Both the position numbers and the translations under genes were made by a program. A DNA stretch of 64,000 bases from Actinomadura sp. K4S16 (GTDB taxonomy: Bacteria > Actinomycetota > Actinomycetes > Streptosporangiales > Streptosporangiaceae): NCBI RefSeq assembly GCF_008327685.1, contig NZ_BDDE01000010.1:1-64000 (forward strand), read 5' to 3'. The notes beneath the pieces were generated by a model. The model did not search any database and was not told the DNA's origin. It worked only from the letters and a program-made list of their open reading frames with translations. Below, one piece after another: positions 35,999 to 42,788 of this stretch; the first letter of the stretch is position 1; each line of letters starts with the position of its first letter.

Positions 35999-36903
35999 CC
36001 GCTCACCCGCCCGCGCTGCCCGACAGCGCGTTCCCCGCCCTCTACCGGTCCGCCGACCGCCTGTCGCTCCAGGGCCAGAGGGCCTTCCTCCGCGCCACCA
36101 AGACCCGCCTCGTCCTCGCGGTCGTCGCCGCGGTCTCCGCTGCGTTCAGCCTCCGGATCGGGGGCGGCCCCGTGGACGTGATGGCGATCGCCGGAGCGGT
36201 GGCCTTCGCCGCGGTCGCCTGCTTGGAGCTCTACCTGGCGTTCCGGCGGCCTGAAGCGCAGTGGTACGACGGCCGGGCGGTCGCCGAGTCGGCGAAGACC
36301 CTGGCATGGCGCTACGCGGTCGGGGCCTCCCCCTTCAGAATCGGCGCCGCGAGCGCCGAGGAGGACGTCCGCGCCTACTACCGCGACCAGCTCGCCGAAC
36401 TCCTCCACGACGCGCCGAGCACGAGCATCGCCGCCACCACCGAAGCCGCCGTGAGCGAGCAGCTCCAGGCCATGCGGTCCCGGCCCTTCCACGAGCGCAG
36501 GGAGGCCTACCTGGCCGGGCGCATCGAAGATCAGCGCAATTGGTACGCGAGCAAGTCCGAGTACAACAGGCGGCGAGCCGGCCTCTGGCGCATCGTTCTG
36601 GTCACCGCCGAGGGTTCGGGGATCCTCACCGCCGTCCTGCGCGCGTTCGACGTGTTCTCCGTAGACCTCGCCGGCATCTGCGCCGCTCTCGTCGGCTCCG
36701 CCGCCGCGTGGCTGGCGGTCAAGCAGCACGCCTCCCTCGAACGCGCCTACGCCTTCGCGGCGAACGAGCTGGCCATCACACACTCCCGGCTGAGCGACGT
36801 CCAGGAGGAAGCGGTGTGGGCCGCCGAGGTCTCCGACGCCGAGGAGGCCATCAGCCGCGAGCACACGATGTGGCGCGCCAGCCGCTCCACCGACCCCGGC
36901 TGA
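35995..36903 (+). CDS. SLATT-domain membrane protein (predicted effector)
   Basis: The protein is 302 residues. A TTG start at 35995 overlaps the preceding TGA (TTGA), so translation is coupled. Two hydrophobic hairpins are visible: one near residues 38-83 ('LVLAVVAAVSAAF' and 'VMAIAGAVAFAAVACLELYL') and one near 200-243 ('IVLVTAEGSGILTAVL', 'LAGICAALVGSAAAWLAV'), each followed by amphipathic helices. This double 2TM layout is that of SLATT proteins, partners of SLOG or SMODS sensors, proposed to form pores or perturb the membrane when a nucleotide signal is sensed. Here the partner is the SLOG/DRHyd/TPR protein just upstream. The effector role is known for the class only by prediction. Confidence 0.8.
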   Translation: MTAHPPALPDSAFPALYRSADRLSLQGQRAFLRATKTRLVLAVVAAVSAAFSLRIGGGPVDVMAIAGAVAFAAVACLELYLAFRRPEAQWYDGRAVAESAKTLAWRYAVGASPFRIGAASAEEDVRAYYRDQLAELLHDAPSTSIAATTEAAVSEQLQAMRSRPFHERREAYLAGRIEDQRNWYASKSEYNRRRAGLWRIVLVTAEGSGILTAVLRAFDVFSVDLAGICAALVGSAAAWLAVKQHASLERAYAFAANELAITHSRLSDVQEEAVWAAEVSDAEEAISREHTMWRASRSTDPG

Positions 36904-36960
36904 TCCGAGGCCGATGAATCGGACGCAGGCCCTGATGCGGGGACGCGATCTGGGGTGGCT

Positions 36961-37482
36961 CTAGCCCCGAGGGTCGACGCGGACGACGCGGTGGCCGCGG
37001 CGGGCGGCGATGTCCGCCATGTCCTCGCTGTGGTCACGCCCCGGCCGGCGGCCCGCACTGACGATCACGACGGTGAGTCCCTCTCCATCGCGCCGAGCCT
37101 CCTCGGCATGGGCGAGGATGCGGCGCACCATTTCTCCGAACCCGTCGTCGTCGGTGCCGAGGCCGGGTTGCTCGATCACTTCGCTTCGCGGCGCGGCGGT
37201 GAGGACGTGGTAACGATCCGTCCATTCGGCTCCCTTGTCCGCCACGGACGCGGCGACGAATTCGTCGGTGTCGGAGGTGACGAGAAGTTCGACAGCGGCC
37301 CCGGCCCTCAGGGCGGACGCGGCGGCGAGGAGGTCGGTGCCGGCGGCGGCCGAGCCGACGGCGAGCCGAGGCTGCAGGTCGGCGAGTAGGCCGTCGAGGC
37401 GTTCCTCGACAGCGGGCAGGCAGTCGGCCGGCAGTTGCCCCTGGGACTCCGACGGACGGCGCCCTCCGTACACGACGATCAC
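36961..37482 (-). CDS. Stand-alone SLOG-like protein
   Basis: About 173 residues. It begins 'VIVVYGGRRP' and has 'DLQPRLAVGSAAAGTDLLAA', the same nucleotide-binding block as the N-terminal domain of the 34106 protein, then 'AAVELLVTSD' and a final strand 'GHRVVRVDPRG'. It is thus a single-domain relative of that sensor, placed convergently at the end of the SLATT gene (58 bases apart). It could supply or compete for the same nucleotide. The open frame continues upstream to 37860, but that part is an IS630 scrap and low-complexity sequence, so I placed the start at GTG 37482, where the fold begins; ATG 37599 is another option. A lost 5' end, and hence inactivity, is also possible. Confidence 0.6.
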   Translation of the reverse strand: MIVVYGGRRPSESQGQLPADCLPAVEERLDGLLADLQPRLAVGSAAAGTDLLAAASALRAGAAVELLVTSDTDEFVAASVADKGAEWTDRYHVLTAAPRSEVIEQPGLGTDDDGFGEMVRRILAHAEEARRDGEGLTVVIVSAGRRPGRDHSEDMADIAARRGHRVVRVDPRG

Positions 37483-37602
37483 GGCGTACCCACTTCCGGT
37501 GCCGCCGGGCTTTTTGCCCGGCTTCAAACTGTACGGCCAACGGCACGACCACGCTTGCCCGGTGGGGATACGGTTTGGGCGCCGTGAGGCGTAATCCATC
37601 AC

Positions 37603-37785
37603 CTGGTGTCGCGTGTATGAACTCTGCTGACGGTGGGTTGCGGCGTGTAGGACTTCGCCAGCGGCTTGGTCCCGATACGAGCGGACGCGCTGGTCGGCGA
37701 CATCGATGTAACTGCCGATGGCGGCAATCAGGTCGGGGACGAGGGTGAGGGCGCCGCGGCGGACGGCCTGGCGGATATTGACCCC
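37603..37785 (-). pseudogene. IS630-family transposase, C-terminal scrap
   Basis: The frame reads 'NIRQAVRRGALTLVPDLIAA', 'IGSYIDVADQRVRSYR' and 'THRQQSSYTRH', matching the last helices of actinobacterial IS630 transposases (R-x-A-x-R-R-G ... D-L ... I-x-x-Y-I-D ... T-R-H end). The DDE catalytic part is missing. It abuts the 5' side of the solo SLOG gene and suggests an insertion and deletion event there. Confidence 0.5.
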
Positions 37786-38160
37786 GAGTGCTTGTGGTGA
37801 GACCTCTTCTATCGGGGCTGCCAGCCGTTTTCCAGGCGCTGCCTGCTTGTCCGCCCGCACAGTCCTGCCTGAGGCGGACCGTATTCGTTGGGAAATACGG
37901 CCAGGTTCTGGAACCCGCTCCCCTTCCCGCCACGCGTCGCGTTCGAATAATGATCAATATGCTCGCCCGACAGTACGGATACGCCGTCACCCCCCGGCCT
38001 GCCGCCGAGGTAGCCCCACGCCTGGTTCTTCTCCCAGTGATGCGATCTCCGGCCTGAAGGCCGCCCACGGCGCGGCAGGTGGCCCAGAGCTCGGATGATC
38101 CATCGGACAGGCTCATATCAAGAGCATGGTTGGCCTTCGCGCCTCTGTGTGCGGCGTCGG
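37786..38160. other. Intergenic, no gene seen
   Basis: No recognisable coding or RNA gene. A less GC-rich stretch around 37920-37970 stands out slightly. The region separates the conflict island from a chromosomal-looking set of genes. Confidence 0.45.
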
Positions 38161-38802
38161 TCAGAGCGCTGGTTCTGCGGTCGGCGTGCGGTCGGGAGAT
38201 GGCCGACCGCGTCGATGCGTTTGGTCGGCCTGCCTCAGCTCGCTCCGCAGCGCGGCGAGTGACACGGCTCCGACGAGGACGGTCCCGTCCGGAAACCGGA
38301 AGACCGGCACTCGCGGGCCAGTCGCGCGAGCGGACCGCACAGGTTCCGCGCGGGGCCGCTCGCCCTCGCTCTCACCGTTCCATCTGACGCCGATCGCGGA
38401 CGCCAAGCCTCGCAGCACGTTCGCGTCACCGATGTCCATACCGTCACTGAAGTAGGCGCGGTAAAGGCGCGCGGCCATGTCCTCGGCGACGCCCTGCGCG
38501 GCCGCCAGCGCGATGAGCCGGTGCGCGTGGGCGGTGTGGGCGGGCACGATCCGGTCGAGGTCCACCACCAGGCCGTCGACCGCCGCTGCCCGTGCGATCT
38601 GCTCGACCCGTACGGCGGGGACGAGTTGGATAGGGCCGGAGCCCGGCGACGTTCCCGCTGACGAGCCCGACGTCTGGTACGGCCTGAAGACGACTTCCAG
38701 TTCGCCGCCACCCGCCCGGTGCTCCTCGGCGGCCCGCTGGAAGCGGGCGTAGCCGAGCGCCGACCACACGCAGGCGATGTCGTGGGTGAACTCAACTTTC
38801 AT
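38161..38802 (-). CDS. DsbA-family (FrnE-like) oxidoreductase fold protein lacking the CxxC pair
   Basis: The protein is 213 residues. It has the thioredoxin-like start of the FrnE/2-hydroxychromene-isomerase branch, but the usual C-P-W-C motif reads 'DIACVWSALGYARF', so only the first Cys remains. Later blocks ('LYRAYFSDGMDIGDANVLRG', 'GPRVPVFRFPDGTVLVGA') match the alpha-helical insert and cis-Pro region ('RVPVF'). Disulfide exchange by a Cys pair is therefore unlikely; a glutathione- or mycothiol-type transferase role is possible. ATG 38802 follows AGAAGGA. It is divergent from a TetR gene, with two palindromic operators between them, so that repressor probably controls it. Confidence 0.8.
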   Translation of the reverse strand: MKVEFTHDIACVWSALGYARFQRAAEEHRAGGGELEVVFRPYQTSGSSAGTSPGSGPIQLVPAVRVEQIARAAAVDGLVVDLDRIVPAHTAHAHRLIALAAAQGVAEDMAARLYRAYFSDGMDIGDANVLRGLASAIGVRWNGESEGERPRAEPVRSARATGPRVPVFRFPDGTVLVGAVSLAALRSELRQADQTHRRGRPSPDRTPTAEPAL

Positions 38803-38822
38803 GGGTCGTCCTTCTGAGACGG

Positions 38823-38838
38823 CACGGATCGTTCCGTG
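38823..38838. promoter_or_regulatory. TetR operator candidate 1
   Basis: CACGGATCGTTCCGTG is an imperfect palindrome close to the start of the DsbA-like gene. It shares ACGGA..GTTCCGT and the following GYCGCCTSAG bases with the second site 50 bases away, so the two are probably bound by the same divergent TetR protein. Confidence 0.65.
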
Positions 38839-38875
38839 TCGCCTCAGCATGCCCGGCGGCGGGACTCTCGTCAAT

Positions 38876-38889
38876 ACGGAACGTTCCGT
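38876..38889. promoter_or_regulatory. TetR operator candidate 2
   Basis: ACGGAACGTTCCGT is a perfect 14-bp palindrome 25 bases before the TetR start codon, placed to autoregulate that gene. Confidence 0.7.
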
Positions 38890-38914
38890 GCCGCCTGAGG
38901 GCTATGCTGTCCGC

Positions 38915-39514
38915 ATGTCACCCAGACGTCCCGAGCGCCGAAGTGAAGAGGCCGCCAACGCCGTCATCAAGGCCGCGATGGACCTGTGCCAGGAGGTCGG
39001 GTACCGGAAACTCAGCATCGAGGGCATCGCCGCCCGCGCCGGCGTCGGCAAGAACACCATCTACCGCTGGTGGCCGTCCAAGGCCGCCGTGCTGCTGGAC
39101 GGCCTGCTGTCCACATGGAAGATGGACGCGACCTTCCCCGATACCGGTGACTTCATCGCCGACATCAAGGCACAGATGGCGGCGGCCTCTCGCATCCTCG
39201 GAGACCCGGACGTCTTTCCGCATTACCGCGCACTGATCGGCGAAGCCCAACACGACCCCGACCTCCATCGGGCCCTTTGGGACAACTTCATCGGTCACCT
39301 GGCGGGCGCCGCCGCCGAACGCATAAGGACGGCGCAGCGCGAAGGCCAGATCCGCTCCGACGCCGACCCGGTCCTCGTCACCGAGCTGCTCTACGGCGCC
39401 GCCTACTACCGCCGGCTGCTCACCCCGCGCATAGCCGACACCGACCACATCAACGCCATAGTCGACCTCGCGTTCACCGGGCTCGCCCCATCGGCCGACA
39501 AAGCCACCCGGTAG
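38915..39514 (+). CDS. TetR/AcrR-family transcriptional repressor
   Basis: The protein is 199 residues. The N-terminal HTH reads 'LSIEGIAARAGVGKNTIYRW' with 'WPSKAAVLLDGLL' after it; the rest is the all-helical ligand domain with 'FIADIKAQMAAA' and 'LLYGAAYYRRLL', the TetR_C type common in actinobacteria. It should repress the divergent DsbA-like gene and itself from the two palindromes in the 112-base gap. The ligand is unknown, probably a reactive small molecule given the partner. ATG 38915 fits the family start. Confidence 0.9.
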   Translation: MSPRRPERRSEEAANAVIKAAMDLCQEVGYRKLSIEGIAARAGVGKNTIYRWWPSKAAVLLDGLLSTWKMDATFPDTGDFIADIKAQMAAASRILGDPDVFPHYRALIGEAQHDPDLHRALWDNFIGHLAGAAAERIRTAQREGQIRSDADPVLVTELLYGAAYYRRLLTPRIADTDHINAIVDLAFTGLAPSADKATR

Positions 39515-39678
39515 CAGGCCCACCGGTTCCCGCCGCCCCTGCGCTGCCGAAACCACCTCCATCTGAGGACGGCGGTGCACAGCGCGGTCTCCATGGCGAG
39601 TCGCTGATGCGGCAGGAACGGTCGGTCGGCGCGCCGGACTCGTTCCTCATCACGCACAGCGCGAACCACCGGTGACCA

Positions 39679-40920
39679 TCAGCTCAGCTCACGGATCCAC
39701 GGGTCCAGGAGCGCGACCGCGCCGTCCCGCGCACCGCCGCCGACGGGGTTGCCGTAGTGGTCCGCGGCGATGCCGGCGACATGCTTGTCCGAGCTGCCGA
39801 TGGCCGCGACGATGCCTTCGAAGTCGCTCGGGAAGACGCAGTTGTCGGCGGTGTAGGTGACGAGCAGGGTCGGCAGGACCATCTCCAGACCGGCCTTCTC
39901 GATCGTCGCGTTGGACGACAGCGCGGACCAGGTCGACAGCCATGCGTCAGGGGTGGCGAGCCGACCGAACCCGGTGATGCCGTAGTTCGTCTTTTCCGGG
40001 TCGGCGCCGTAGACCGAACCGTAGGCGCGGTCGGACTTGTCCAGGCTCTGATCCATCGCGCGCAGGTCGGCGTCCGTGCGCCACACCGTGATCAGCCGTG
40101 CGGTGCCCGCGCGTCTGCGGTCCTCGGCGGTTCCGTCCCCGCGCTTGACCGCCGCGCGGGCGGCCGCGGCGTCCGCGACGCATGCCCGTGCCTTCTCGTC
40201 GATCCGGGCGATCCGCGCCAACTGGGCCGCGCGGTAGCGGGTCACGAACTCCGGGGTGTAGGCCGAGCTCTCCGGGGCCGGCCGGTACCCGTTCTCCTCG
40301 GCGAAGGGATCGAGCGCGGGGTCGACGGAGAACGCGTCCTCCTCGTCGGTGACCGACGGGTCGATGCACCGCGCGAGGAGAGGGCCCTGTCCTGGATGCG
40401 GGGCGAGGTAGGCCAACGCGTCTAGTTCGGGCAGGACCGCCTTGTCGAGCGCGCTGGGCCGTCCGGCCGGGGTCCTGGCGACCCGGTTCTCCGGCGCACG
40501 CAGCGACTGCTGAACGTAGTAGGTCAGGAGTCCGCCGCCCCCGGAGTTGCCGAGCCCGACCGTTCGCCGGAAGCCCACGCCGTGGAGCCATGCCAGGCCG
40601 GCGGCCAGATCCAGCAACGTCTGCTCATGGATCAGGCGCAGGTCGTTGCCCGCGTCCCGGGCCTGCTGGGCGAACACCGCGTGACCGGCCTCGATCAGCG
40701 CCGGGATCAGGTAATGGCGGGAGAAGTCCACCCGCGGGTGCATCAGTACGACGACGGTCGTTTCACGCGGCTCGCGACCCGTCGGCGTGTACAGCGTGCC
40801 CTTCGCCGCGTTGCCGTCGGCCGTCACGGCGGTCCGTTGGAGGATGCCGGTGCCCGTGGGCAGGGAGGCCGGATGCCAGTCGACGTTGAGACCCGGATTC
40901 TTCCTGGTCGCGGCGGCCAT
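39679..40920 (-). CDS. Alpha/beta-hydrolase of the aromatic catabolic cluster
   Basis: The protein is about 413 residues with an alpha/beta-hydrolase pattern: 'TTVVVLMHPRVDF' (oxyanion region), nucleophile elbow 'GLGNSGGGGLL', a late acid ('TADNCVFPSDF') and catalytic His in 'AADHYGNPVG'. It has no signal peptide. Its ATG overlaps the stop of the maleate isomerase gene upstream, so it is the last gene of the operon. It is longer than dienelactone hydrolases, and an esterase or C-C hydrolase acting on a ring-cleavage product is likely. The open frame extends far upstream into the previous gene; ATG 40920 is the coupled start. Confidence 0.8.
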   Translation of the reverse strand: MAAATRKNPGLNVDWHPASLPTGTGILQRTAVTADGNAAKGTLYTPTGREPRETTVVVLMHPRVDFSRHYLIPALIEAGHAVFAQQARDAGNDLRLIHEQTLLDLAAGLAWLHGVGFRRTVGLGNSGGGGLLTYYVQQSLRAPENRVARTPAGRPSALDKAVLPELDALAYLAPHPGQGPLLARCIDPSVTDEEDAFSVDPALDPFAEENGYRPAPESSAYTPEFVTRYRAAQLARIARIDEKARACVADAAAARAAVKRGDGTAEDRRRAGTARLITVWRTDADLRAMDQSLDKSDRAYGSVYGADPEKTNYGITGFGRLATPDAWLSTWSALSSNATIEKAGLEMVLPTLLVTYTADNCVFPSDFEGIVAAIGSSDKHVAGIAADHYGNPVGGGARDGAVALLDPWIRELS

Positions 40921-41714
40921 CAGACGGCACCCAGCGTCGCGTCGCGATTGAGCAGCCGCCCCGCGCCCGGCAGGTCGACCGGGAGACCCAGTTCCTCGAG
41001 CAGGGTGAACGCGCCCGCGGTCGCGGCGGAGAGCACGGGAAGCCCGAACTCGTCCTCGGCGGCCTGGACGAGCGGCAGCGATGGCATCTGCACGCACGCC
41101 GAGATGATCAGTGCGTCCGCTCGGCTCAGATCCAGCGAGCGCGCCGCGCCGAGCACCCTGTCGCCCGGGATGCAGCCGACCTCGGTGTTGTCTCCGACCT
41201 CCAGTGCCCGCCAGTCGGCGACCGTGACGCCTTCCGCCTCAAGGTAGGCGACGACCTGTTCCGCGACCGGCCGGAGGTACGGCATCACCACGGCGACCCG
41301 GGTCGCGCCGGTGGCCCGCAGCGCGTGGACGAGGGCACCGGCACTGGACGTGACCCGCGGGGCGAGGCCGCGTTCGGCGAGCTGATCCCGCACCGCTTGT
41401 TCGGCCGTGATGTGCTCGGCGATGCCGTCCGTGTGTCCCTGCGCCATCAGTGCGACGAGGCAGGCGTACAGAATCGCGTCGACACCAGCGTCGCCGATCT
41501 CATCGACGCAGCGGCCGCGCTGGGCGTTCATCGCGCGGAGCTCCTCCGGCGACACCGTGTGCATCCGCATCCGGGTCGAGTGGAAGGAGAACGTCGCGTC
41601 GCGGTGCCGCTGGAGCAGCGCCGGCATCTCGGTCTCCACGGTGATGTTCGAACTGGGCACCACCAGCCCGATCCGGTAGTGGGCCCTCTGGCCCGCGGCC
41701 GTCGGTCTGCTCAT
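40920..41714 (-). CDS. Maleate cis-trans isomerase (Asp/Glu racemase superfamily)
   Basis: The protein is 264 residues. 'IGLVVPSSNITVETEMPALL' with 'FSFHSTRMRM' is the N-terminal substrate region; the two catalytic cysteines lie in 'ILYACLVALM' and 'IISACVQMPSLP'. This pattern is that of maleate isomerases and arylmalonate decarboxylases; two Cys point to the isomerase, which turns maleate into fumarate. It gives the likely end of the pathway: the ring-cleavage product is split to maleate and enters the TCA cycle as fumarate. The stop overlaps the next start. Confidence 0.85.
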   Translation of the reverse strand: MSRPTAAGQRAHYRIGLVVPSSNITVETEMPALLQRHRDATFSFHSTRMRMHTVSPEELRAMNAQRGRCVDEIGDAGVDAILYACLVALMAQGHTDGIAEHITAEQAVRDQLAERGLAPRVTSSAGALVHALRATGATRVAVVMPYLRPVAEQVVAYLEAEGVTVADWRALEVGDNTEVGCIPGDRVLGAARSLDLSRADALIISACVQMPSLPLVQAAEDEFGLPVLSAATAGAFTLLEELGLPVDLPGAGRLLNRDATLGAV

Positions 41715-41760
41715 CGTTGCTCCTCACCCCTCAGACGTTCGAACTGATTCGGCCGCGGCT

Positions 41761-42066
41761 TCAGCCAGGGACGACGCGCAGGGCGTTCTTGTCGTGCTGG
41801 ACGATCCGGGCGCCCTGCAGGCCGGCGATGGCCGAGTACCACACCGCGTGCCGGCAGCCGGTCGCGCGCCGGTCGATGACGATCTCGCCGGTCGTGCTGC
41901 TGTGTCCGGCCCCGAGAGGCTCGTCGCCCGAATCGCCGGGGCGCTCCCCCGTGGCGGAGATGCGGAAGTAGGGGCCGACCTCGTCCACGGCCAGCAGCGG
42001 GTCCTGCCCGGCCACCTCGATCACGCCGCGGTTCTCCGGGACGTCGAGGACGAACATGGCGGTCAC
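41761..42066 (-). CDS. Small conserved protein of the aromatic cluster, function unknown
   Basis: About 101 residues from a GTG at 42066 that overlaps the preceding TGA (GTGA); ATG 42057 is an equal alternative. The chain is predicted mostly beta ('FVLDVPENRGVIEVAGQDPL', 'GEIVIDRRATG', 'ARIVQHDKNALRVVPG'), no Cys motif and no signal. Translation coupling to the VOC gene suggests a subunit or accessory of that enzyme. I do not recognise its family. Confidence 0.6.
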   Translation of the reverse strand: MTAMFVLDVPENRGVIEVAGQDPLLAVDEVGPYFRISATGERPGDSGDEPLGAGHSSTTGEIVIDRRATGCRHAVWYSAIAGLQGARIVQHDKNALRVVPG

Positions 42067-42719
42067 GGCGATACCGTCTCGGTTTCGGGCGCAGGCGTCC
42101 GGGCGCGCTCCCATGCCTCGGCACGCTCCACGATCAGCTCCGCCTTGCGGGTGAGCAGCTTCTCCAGCGTGGGCTCGGGACCTGACGCCACCTCGCAGAG
42201 CGCGTCGACCGTGAGCGCGGCGTCCAGGTCCTCCTGCGGCGTGACCGGACGCAGCGCCCGGGTCAGCTCGATCATGTAGCCGTTCGGATCGTGGGTGTAG
42301 ATCGATTCGATCGTCTCGTGCATGACCTGCATCTCGCAGGGCCACTCGCTCTCGTCCAGGCGGCGCCGGTATTCGAGCAGGTCCTCTTCGGAGTCGACGT
42401 GGATCGCGAGGTGCCGGGAGTTGGCGAAGAACTCCGGCGTTCCCTCGGGGAGCCGGGCCCAGGCGTCGCCGCGGGCATCCGGGTCGCCGGCCGGTTCGTG
42501 ACCGAAGTAGTAGAAGAAGGCGATCCGGTCGTCGTTGCCGATGTCGAAGAAGAAGTGGATGAAGTCGGGGTGCCGGTCGGGTCCCCAGCCCGCCGCGCAG
42601 ATCGAGTGCACTACCGGGAACTTCAGCACATCCCGGTAGAACCGCACGGTCGCGGCCGGGTCGAAGGTCGGGAACGCGGCGTGGTCGACGCCCCGCGCCC
42701 GGTGCTCATCCTTGATCAT
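42063..42719 (-). CDS. VOC-superfamily protein, probable extradiol-type dioxygenase
   Basis: The protein is 218 residues with two beta-alpha-beta-beta-beta units: 'GVDHAAFPTFDPAATVRFYR' gives the first metal His (H13), 'FANSRHLAIHVDSEEDL' the second, and 'YTHDPNGYMIELTRA' the metal Glu. These are the three ligands of VOC metalloenzymes. The C-terminal 60 residues are a helical extension. In this operon, with a ring hydroxylase upstream and maleate isomerase downstream, ring cleavage is the natural role, but glyoxalase-like chemistry cannot be excluded. Confidence 0.8.
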   Translation of the reverse strand: MIKDEHRARGVDHAAFPTFDPAATVRFYRDVLKFPVVHSICAAGWGPDRHPDFIHFFFDIGNDDRIAFFYYFGHEPAGDPDARGDAWARLPEGTPEFFANSRHLAIHVDSEEDLLEYRRRLDESEWPCEMQVMHETIESIYTHDPNGYMIELTRALRPVTPQEDLDAALTVDALCEVASGPEPTLEKLLTRKAELIVERAEAWERARTPAPETETVSP

Positions 42720-42788
42720 CTCAACTCCGCATCTGTTCGGGTTCGCGGCGCGGGTCCCAGGTCGCGCCGTCCTTGTCGTCGCCGGGTC

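Noticed and set aside
37483..37860. N-terminal extension of the solo SLOG protein
   Set aside because: It contains an IS630 transposase tail followed by low-complexity sequence, so it is unlikely to be part of the same natural protein.
40921..41097. N-terminal extension of the hydrolase frame into the maleate isomerase gene
   Set aside because: Arg/Ala-rich shadow of the isomerase; the overlapping ATG at 40920 is the expected coupled start.
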